From: Apteryx mantelli | Lineage: Eukaryota > Chordata > Aves > Apterygiformes > Apterygidae | Direction: 5' to 3' | Length of the DNA: 64,000 nucleotides | Assembly: GCF_036417845.1 (NCBI RefSeq) | Contig: NC_089991.1 | Location: 10,173,001-10,237,000, forward strand | Shown: piece after piece, positions 57,017 to 64,000 of the stretch | How the letters are laid out: the number at the start of each line of letters is the position of its first letter | Position numbering within the stretch: the stretch's first letter is position 1 | The notes under the pieces: model-generated | What the model was told of the DNA's origin: nothing | The model's database searches: none | Seen by the model: only the letters and a program-made list of their open reading frames with translations | Program-made: the position numbers and the translations under genes

Positions 57017-57266
57017 GTAAGGGCTGGGAGCCCCCGCGTCGGCCCCGCCACCCCCCGCCGCCGCCGGCCGCCTCCCCGGCGAGCCCGGCTGCAAACGCCG
57101 GCGGAGGACGGGAAGCCGCTGCCCGACTCTGCAGCCCCTGGGCGCAGCCGGGCCCGGCGCTGTGGGGCCGGCGGCCCCCGCGGGAGCGCGGCGGGTCCGA
57201 CCCCTCGGGCGAGCCGCGCCGCCGCCGGCCCCGGGCGCCGCTCCTCACGCCTCTGCCTTGTTTCAG
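57017..57266 (+). other. EBF1: EBF1 intron 3
   Basis: A 250-bp, very GC-rich GT-AG intron. Its acceptor is TTGTTTCAG. Nothing else was recognised. Confidence 0.9.
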
Positions 57267-57322
57267 GGATCAGGACGGAGCAGGATTTTTACGTCCGCCT
57301 CATCGACTCCATGACCAAGCAG
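57267..57322 (+). CDS. EBF1: EBF1 coding exon 4: DNA-binding domain
   Basis: A 56-base exon that completes a glycine codon and encodes IRTEQDFYVRLIDSMTKQ, ending in phase 0 before GTAGGT. The residues are numbered about 120-137. The next exon of the family should encode the region leading to the zinc knuckle. I did not find it in the remaining 6.7 kb, so intron 4 runs off the window. Confidence 0.96.
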
Positions 57323-60095
57323 GTAGGTGCCGCGGAGGGGGGCGCCGGGGGCGGCCGGGCGCGCTGCCGTCGGGGCGGCTCCGGGAGGCGGCGGCGAGCG
57401 GGCAGCGAAGCGGCCCCCCCGGGGCGGGGAGGGGGCGGCCGGCCGGCGGCGGGGCGCTCCGCGCTCCCCGCTCCGCGGCGTCGGGGCGGCTCCGCGCGTG
57501 CCGCGGCCCCGGCAGACGCCGGCGGGGGCCGGGGCCGATTTGCCGCTCGAGTCATGCGAATTAAGCCCCCCTCCCCAGCAAACCCCGGTGAGCCCCGGCC
57601 GCTGCCGCTTCTGCTTGTCCTTTCCTCATTTGCACTGACTCCGGCGGGTTGTTTTAGAGGAGGAGCGATTAAGTGGTGGCAAATTTGCATGGAGGAAAAG
57701 CCCCCCGAACCGCTGCGCCGACGGCGAGCGGGCGCTTTACTCGTGCTCGAGGAGAGCTGTAGGACAGCAAACCTTGTAAATGCATTAGCCCTAATTTCAA
57801 GCTTGCTCTTTAGCTTCCCAAACGGAGTAATAAAGTGTGTGACTGCCTATAAACCCACATACTTTTCTATATAAAAACAGCATTTTTACAAAGGGACTGT
57901 TTGGACAAATCGATTCTTTCTCTCTTTTTTTTTTTAACTTGCCACTCCAGCTTTCTCTTCTGTCCCTGTCAGAATCTTTTTCTCTTGTAATACGTTTCCT
58001 TTTTATAGCTAGGGATATTTTTAAGCCCTTTTATCTTTTACATGTGTTTTTTCCCCTCCAAATCTGTTTTCTTCATTAAAAAATTATTTCTTAAAATTTA
58101 TTTTATTAACAAAAAAGAAAAATATTAAGCTTTTTTTTTGCACAGATAGGAAAAGTCTGTCCCTGTATGTTTAAACCCTGCTGTCTGTAGGAAAACTCTT
58201 GGCTTGTATTTGAATTTCTTTTCTGCAGCAAAACATAGAGCTCTAAGGGCTGAGTTTGTTTTAGAAAACTCTCTTTGATGGTCCCAAAACATCTTTTCCT
58301 GCTATTGAAGGCTGCCTTTCAACAGAAAAGAAAAAAAAAAAAAAAGGGAACTTGGATGAATTTTACTAGGCAATCCACTATGCATCTGAACTCTGTTAAA
58401 CTATAAGCTTCTAAACAGAGCCCATACCCTATAGGAATTAGAACAGCAGCAACAATCCCTGTTCCATAGCAAACCTTGGAAAGCATTTGCTATCATTCCT
58501 TGTTTTTCAGGCACAAATTGGTTAGTTTGTATTAAAAGTAACAAAATCTTTCTGATACGTGAACTCTTTTTAGTCCTTTTGGACCATCCAAGAAAGGCTA
58601 TCAATAAATATTATCTTTAAATAGCTTTCCTATCATTACGGAAATGCAAAAGCCTCTGTTCATAATCCTGCTGAAAACAGATCTCTGAACTCATGTGGAG
58701 CAATGGATTCAAAATAATTTTCTTAACAAAGGCATCTTGCATATGAAGAGTTCATCCTAAGGCACTGCTTGACCTCTTGGTCTCTCATTATTATCGAGTC
58801 ATCAGAGGGTCTTTGGAGAGAAAAGGGGGACCCCCCCCCCCCCGAGATACAGTTTATTTGTAAAACCTACGATGTAGCTTTAAAGTGCATTTACAATGAA
58901 AAAAAAATTCTGTCCGATTTCAGGAAGTCTTATAAAAACAAAGTTAGTGCAAATTTACAGATTTTGGGGAAAGTGCAACGGAGCTGAGAAGGCAAGGATT
59001 TAAGAACAAAAACTCTCTGAATTTAGATTAGGAAACAGGGAGCAAAAGGATACTTCAGACACAGACGTGTTTGCTTACGTATTAGTTTCACTAATATAAT
59101 TTCTTTAGGCGTGATTATAATTGCTTATGAAAAGTAGGGTATTGTCATGTCAAAACTGTGGCATGTGCCGTTCCGAATTTTTTTCAGGAGCTGGGGGTAA
59201 AATCTCCTTGTTGCTTCTTTTTTTTTAATTCCTTCTTTTTTTAAGTGCAGTTATTTCAGAGATGTGATCACTTCGGTTACTAAATGCTTATTAGGAAGCA
59301 AAGTTCAGCATATAACAGAAGCTCACCAAAATGTTGAATATATCATTTATGTTTTACTGCTGTGAATTATATAGAAGATTCTTGAGTAACTTTCAAATAA
59401 TCAGACTGTAATTAAATATTGCAAAGACTGTCTGAAAATTCTTTAATTTTTAATGAAAGTTAAATATATATTGTCAGTCTACTTGAAGGTGTAGTATTTT
59501 AATGCATGACGCTCGGAACAAATTGGATAATGAAATGATTACTTTTAAATGAAACTGTTGCAGAAGCATACACGTTTCAGCTGGCAAGTAGCTTCTCAAT
59601 ACTCGTACATGCACATTCACACACTCAAGAATAGTGAATTCCCAGACTAAAATTACAGCTACTCTGAGGTTTTTGGTGGCAAATTAAAAATCCCACAGAA
59701 GCAAAGCTTGACTGAGTTAGGTTCCCCAGAACATATGGGAAAGTACCTTCTGCTCTTTCCTTATATTAAATAATTTTTTCTTTTTTAGTATGGACAAATC
59801 AGATTTAACTGTACTCTCTCGATTTCACAAACACAAATTCCAAAGTTTATACAAATACGGATTATTAAGTTAGGTGAGCCAAAATAAAAAGCGCTCTGCA
59901 AGTCAGACCTGGATTCCTGTGTGTGCGATTGCTGCTCTCAGATTTAACACAAACATTGCTTTGGTAGCTTGCATGGTATCAGCAGATGCACAGCCAGGGG
60001 TTCGCGGTGCTCCGTGCTGTATATATAATAAACAGCGGACGTTTCTGGTGCCGTAGAGCTATTGATCCGCATGGGTCGGGACATGCCGTGATGGC

Positions 60096-60480
60096 TTGTG
60101 TGGCTGCGCTCAGCTAAGCAACTCGTGCCAAGAGCCCCGTCGTAGGTGTAAGAGGGGAAGGTGCCTGTCCTGGCGTGCGCGTGTGCGTGTTATTTCCGAG
60201 CTGCGATGCCGTGCGGGAAGCGGGGCGGGACAGCGGCTGTCGCTGAAGCGACCGAGAATTTTTGTCGCCGGCTGCCTGTCCCAGGGCAGGTCGCGTGCGT
60301 AGATATGGGCTGTGCAGGCGCTTCCCCGCGAGGCGAGCTGGCGTGCTCCGTGGTGGCCGGGGTTGCGGGAATCTGGAGCGGGAACGACCGCGGGATTGGT
60401 CCCAGGCTGCATCGTTCGGAGTCGTAGGCAGGATAACGTGCTCGGCCTGTGGTGGCCCCAGAGAAGTGTTGGTGTGACAC
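60096..60480. promoter_or_regulatory. CpG-rich patch within EBF1 intron 4
   Basis: A local rise in GC and CpG between AT-rich flanks, with GC-box-like GGGGCGGGA near 60220 and a short dyad GTCGCT/AGCGAC near 60238. It could be an intragenic promoter or enhancer; composition alone supports this weakly. Confidence 0.3.
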
Positions 60481-62054
60481 GGTGATTACGCGCCTTCGAG
60501 GGGTCTCGCTATGTTTCTAAAATGTGTGCCAGTTGTTTCTAAATTGCAAATACAACGCGCAAATCGTTAGTTTGGTGGGGAAATTCTTTTCACTGAGGGT
60601 AACAATATTGAACGTCAATAGTGCCTTAATTAAATTTTCTTTTATGCTATCTTGGCACCTCGTTTTATGTCAGGATCGCATTCCTGACGCGTTCGAAACC
60701 CCGTAGGATCCCAAACTTTATAGCTGTCGCTTTCTGTAAACCAGCAGCTTCTACTGCAGTAGGTCTGGCTCGAACAATGAGGCGTTTTGAAATTGCCTGC
60801 AAAATGTGAAATATGCCTGCTCCAATTAAACTGGAGCTTTTAGGCAAGCCCAGGGATTTTAATGTATTTACAGAAAAAAGATGCCTTCTATTTCTTCAGT
60901 TATATTTTCATAAAGTTGAGATATTTCACTATTAGGACGGATGGAGGAAATAAATCTGAAATACTTGTTCCCCACCCGTTTTTCCTTCTGCCATTCTCGT
61001 CCATAAGATTTAACGGATGGTAATATGGCTCAGGCATCTTAAAAATCATAAGTTTTGCGAGATAGCTATTGTCTAGTGCTGAGAGCCCTCATGAGTCAAA
61101 AATGCTTCCTTCAGACTCAGACTCTGTGTTTATGTTTTGCTTTTTTTCCGTAATTTTAAACTCTGGATGCAAATGATTGTTCTGTTGATTTTTTTTTTCC
61201 CTATCATATGCTGTGATGTATACAGATACTCGATCAGCTCTGCTCTGTGCATGGCCTGGCCCTTCCCTGGCAGCTACACGCATGGGAAAAAAATGTTATC
61301 AATAAGTTCAGAGGAGCCTTCGCAGAATCAGAGAAATTTCACACAAACATAAAACAAAACCTAACCCCTGTGACGGGGAAAGTTTACGTTGCGCCAGATT
61401 TTAGCAGCTTCCTTGTTCCTTTGGTGATATGTTAGAAGCGCAGGTGATTTTAATTTTCTTGTACGGAGAGGAACGGAGAAGTTTGGAATTTGCATGCATG
61501 ATCAGGACCTGTGTTTGGGAAAATGTAAACTCATCACAGTGGAAAATGTGTTGTTTGGAGTCTGAGGGTGAAAACAAAGCTGAGGATTTTGGAGAGACTG
61601 CCTGAGCCAGATGGCCTGGTGCATTCCCAGTCTGGCAGCCCAACTGCTCCCTCCTGTATAATATACAGCCATTTGTTCTGGGATATTTACGCTAGAGCTG
61701 TTTCCATGTGAATGTTTGAAAACCATTAAAAATGAACATATTAGGAGAGATAAATTTATTTAATTCGTGTGAATACGTTGATAAGCAGGCGGTGTATCAA
61801 AGACGGAGGGAGGCTGGATAAAATAATTAGGTGCTACTGAATTGTGTGTTGAAGGAGCCCCCCCTCTCCGCGGGAGCCGGTGCTCTGCACTTGTCCGGGA
61901 TAAACCCGACTGGGATGAGTAGAAATTTTGCCTGGGTAAGGCATGAAAGCTTGGGGAATGCAGGGTTAAGTGTTCGAAGCCAAATAACCGTAATGCGCTG
62001 AATTTGCAGTCTTTTTTGTGCAGATCCATAGCGGATACAAGGCTAAGGCGCTCT

Positions 62055-62125
62055 GGGTGAAATTCTGGCCCATCTGAAGTCAATTGCCAAACTCCTATTG
62101 AATTCGGCAGGGCCAGGATTTTATT
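62055..62125. repeat. Ancient palindromic sauropsid repeat fragment
   Basis: Arms at about 62060-62085 and 62096-62121 are imperfect reverse complements: AAATTCTGGCCC with TGAAGTCAATT pairs with AATTCGGCAGGGCCAGGATT. This 'tggcccattgaagtcaatgg' type palindrome is a familiar old repeat of sauropsid genomes. The family name is not certain to me. Confidence 0.55.
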
Positions 62126-62464
62126 TTCTCTCTGTGTGTATGTCTGCATACGTCATTACAAATCGCTTTAGTTCTGTTTTTTTGAAAAGACCGCCATGTT
62201 AATGGGTTTTTTTTTCTTCTTTATTTCAGTAAGGGAGATAGTTTGTTTTGTGAAGCAGATGAGGAATTTGAAGGCGAGCGGTTTTAGACGCGTGCTGGTG
62301 ATTTCTCTCGCTCTCTCGTGCTCTCTTACTCTTTTAAAATCAAGGCCATGACATAACTGAATAGTTTAATGACCATGATCTCATTCCTTCAAGACTGTCT
62401 CTCATCGAGTTCAGAAAGCAGCACTGCTTGACTGGCACATCGACGCTACGAGCCGGTTATGCCC

Positions 62465-62625
62465 TCGGTTGCACCAGCATAAATCTGGATTTATTCTGGA
62501 ACAGCTAAGGGCAAAACGTGGCTCTATATTTTTTCCAACTTATTCGTCGACTGTTTTACTGCTTTATCCTGCTGTCTTTACTCAGGCAAAACTCCCACTG
62601 GTTTAAATGAGAACTGTAGTCTTGA
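62465..62625. repeat. Further fragments of the same ancient repeat class
   Basis: 'gcaccagcataaatctgga' (62471-62489) and 'actcaggcaaaactcccac' (62580-62598) belong to the same family of old sauropsid repeat phrases as the palindrome 350 bases upstream. They may represent one decayed element of about 600 bases. Confidence 0.45.
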
Positions 62626-64000
62626 TTTTTATATTATTCCCCCCCCCCCTTTCTTTTTATGAACTCCGCCACTGAAAAGTTTAGGCGAGTTGTTCTGGAC
62701 GCACTTGTAGTCTAGCAATGACTGCGATGTGCTCGGTTTAGTCATTTTTATTTGCTGGCAACTAGTGAATTGCATTTGATTTTACTTTTTATGCTGCTTT
62801 ATGTAACCGGGAGCTAGGAAGTCTTATAGGTTGGCGCAAATTTTTAGGGGCCTGCTTTGGAAATCCGTTTGTGCGCGAGCGAGCCTTACGCGGGGGGACT
62901 TCTTGTCGAAAGGCTCCCTACGTGTGTAGCGGTTTGTAAAATGGAAGGTGTTTTTTGGGGGGGGAAACGTGGAAGTTGTTCAGGAGAAGAAAAACTGTTG
63001 TGAAAAGCTGAGGAAGTGCATCGAGTTAAAACTACAAGAAGTAAACAAAAGGAAAAAAACAAAGTCTATAATTTTGTATTTCCTTTGCTGGTGTTCTGTT
63101 GTGCAACTCTGATGTGTATTTGCAGGCTTATTTTTAGCTCTGCTGTGGTCTAAGTTTACACACAGTAACTTTCACTTTATCGCTCATTAATGTGATCCCT
63201 ATTTGACAAAATTGCGGCTGTGTCAGCGCAACGTGGAATCCTGCCCCAGCGACCCCGTTTCAAAACCTGCACTTTAAAAAAATAACAATTAAAAAAAAAA
63301 TTAAGGTAGTTCTCTTAAGACAGTATCTTTTTACATCTGAAGTTAAGAATTTTCACTGCAGGAACGCTGTAGACCCTTCCTGTAAAAAAATACTTCGCGG
63401 CAGCTCTAAAGATCTGAAACTTTAGCAGTTCCTGTTTCCTTTTTGAAACTAATTGTAGAATTAATGCTTTAGAGCAGAGCAGTTTGAGGGAGGGTAGAGT
63501 ATCTGTAACGCTCTCCTACCGTCATTCATGGGAGCGAGCAGTCGGCTTTACACACCTGTTTGCACGAGGAAATTGGGAAACCGGAACGGGAGCTTGGGAC
63601 GAGCTGCTCAGAAATGACCTCAGCGATTGCTCAGGCTTCCTCGAATTTCCTGGAAATTCCCGGAGAAGGAAGACGTATGGAAGAATCCCCACCTAATTTT
63701 GAGAAGGGACAAGGCGCGCGGGTGCCGTAGGCGTAGGCAAACGCACACAAAGTGAAAAGCGAAGCGGTAGCGCAGACGGAGGCCGAAGCGTGTCATGCCC
63801 GCGAAGGAGGGATCACTGATGTTAAACATAACAGACAAGGTGATTATGTACCACGGTGTCGACTCTGCCCGTTCATTATTGCTATTTAGTTGAGTTATTT
63901 AAGCGGGTACCCGGAGGTTAAGTAAGCATAGCAGCAGGAAGAGGAGAGGAAGAGAGGGGGAGGAAAAAAAAAAAAAAAGTAAATTTTGTGTTCTGATTTG

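Larger units (their letters stand above)
57323..64000 (+). other. EBF1: EBF1 intron 4 (incomplete)
   Basis: The rest of the window is intron. The first 300 bases are CpG island; the remainder is mostly AT-rich. Contents seen: a perfect inverted octamer ATTTGCAT at 57683-57690 and another at 61498-61505, C-rich runs at about 58830-58844 and 62640-62649, ancient repeat fragments at 62.05-62.63 kb, and CpG-rich patches at 60.10-60.48 and 63.48-63.83 kb. No exon was recognised. Confidence 0.8.

Noticed and set aside
57323..64000. Search for EBF1 exon 5
   Set aside because: No segment encoding the next part of the COE DNA-binding domain with suitable splice sites was seen, so the exon is placed beyond the window.

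Overview
The window is vertebrate nuclear DNA, most likely from a bird. Exons are short, GT-AG introns are long, and reading frames continue only across splice junctions. A CR1 LINE tail of the avian type lies at about 11.65-12.04 kb. Two protein-coding genes are recognisable, both on the + strand. They are the 3' nine coding exons of RNF145 (9,059-35,272) and the first four coding exons of EBF1 (54,999-57,322, continuing past the right edge). The same neighbours, in the same orientation, are known from human 5q33. There is no operon, CRISPR array, phage or other prokaryotic content.

Layout. 1-9,058 is RNF145 intron; the first coding exon lies left of the window. 9,059-35,272 carries nine RNF145 coding exons totalling 1,886 bases (627 residues plus stop). 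Every junction is GT-AG and every phase was checked by hand. 35,273 to about 36,480 is the probable 3' UTR. About 36.5-54.2 kb is intergenic: AT-rich at first, then patches of CpG-rich sequence at about 42.2-42.6, 45.0-46.3 and, most sharply, 49.6-49.9 kb. About 52.5-57.6 kb is one large CpG island covering the EBF1 promoter, 5' UTR and exons 1-4. 57,323-64,000 is EBF1 intron 4, with ancient repeat remnants and two CpG-rich patches.

Function. RNF145 is a multi-pass ER membrane RING-H2 E3 ligase of the TRC8 family with roles in sterol homeostasis. EBF1 is a COE-family transcription factor that controls B-lineage, adipocyte and neuronal programmes. They are neighbours, not a pathway. The most interesting DNA is non-coding sequence around EBF1: a perfect 9-bp-arm palindrome carrying homeodomain cores, two octamer-like elements 90 bp apart, upstream ORFs including a start-stop codon pair, a duplicated GATA-containing element in intron 1, and a separate CpG island about 5 kb upstream with a CTCF-like match. 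The RNF145 introns hold an unclassified 83-bp repeat in two copies and several old retroposon fragments. I did not find an undescribed protein system.
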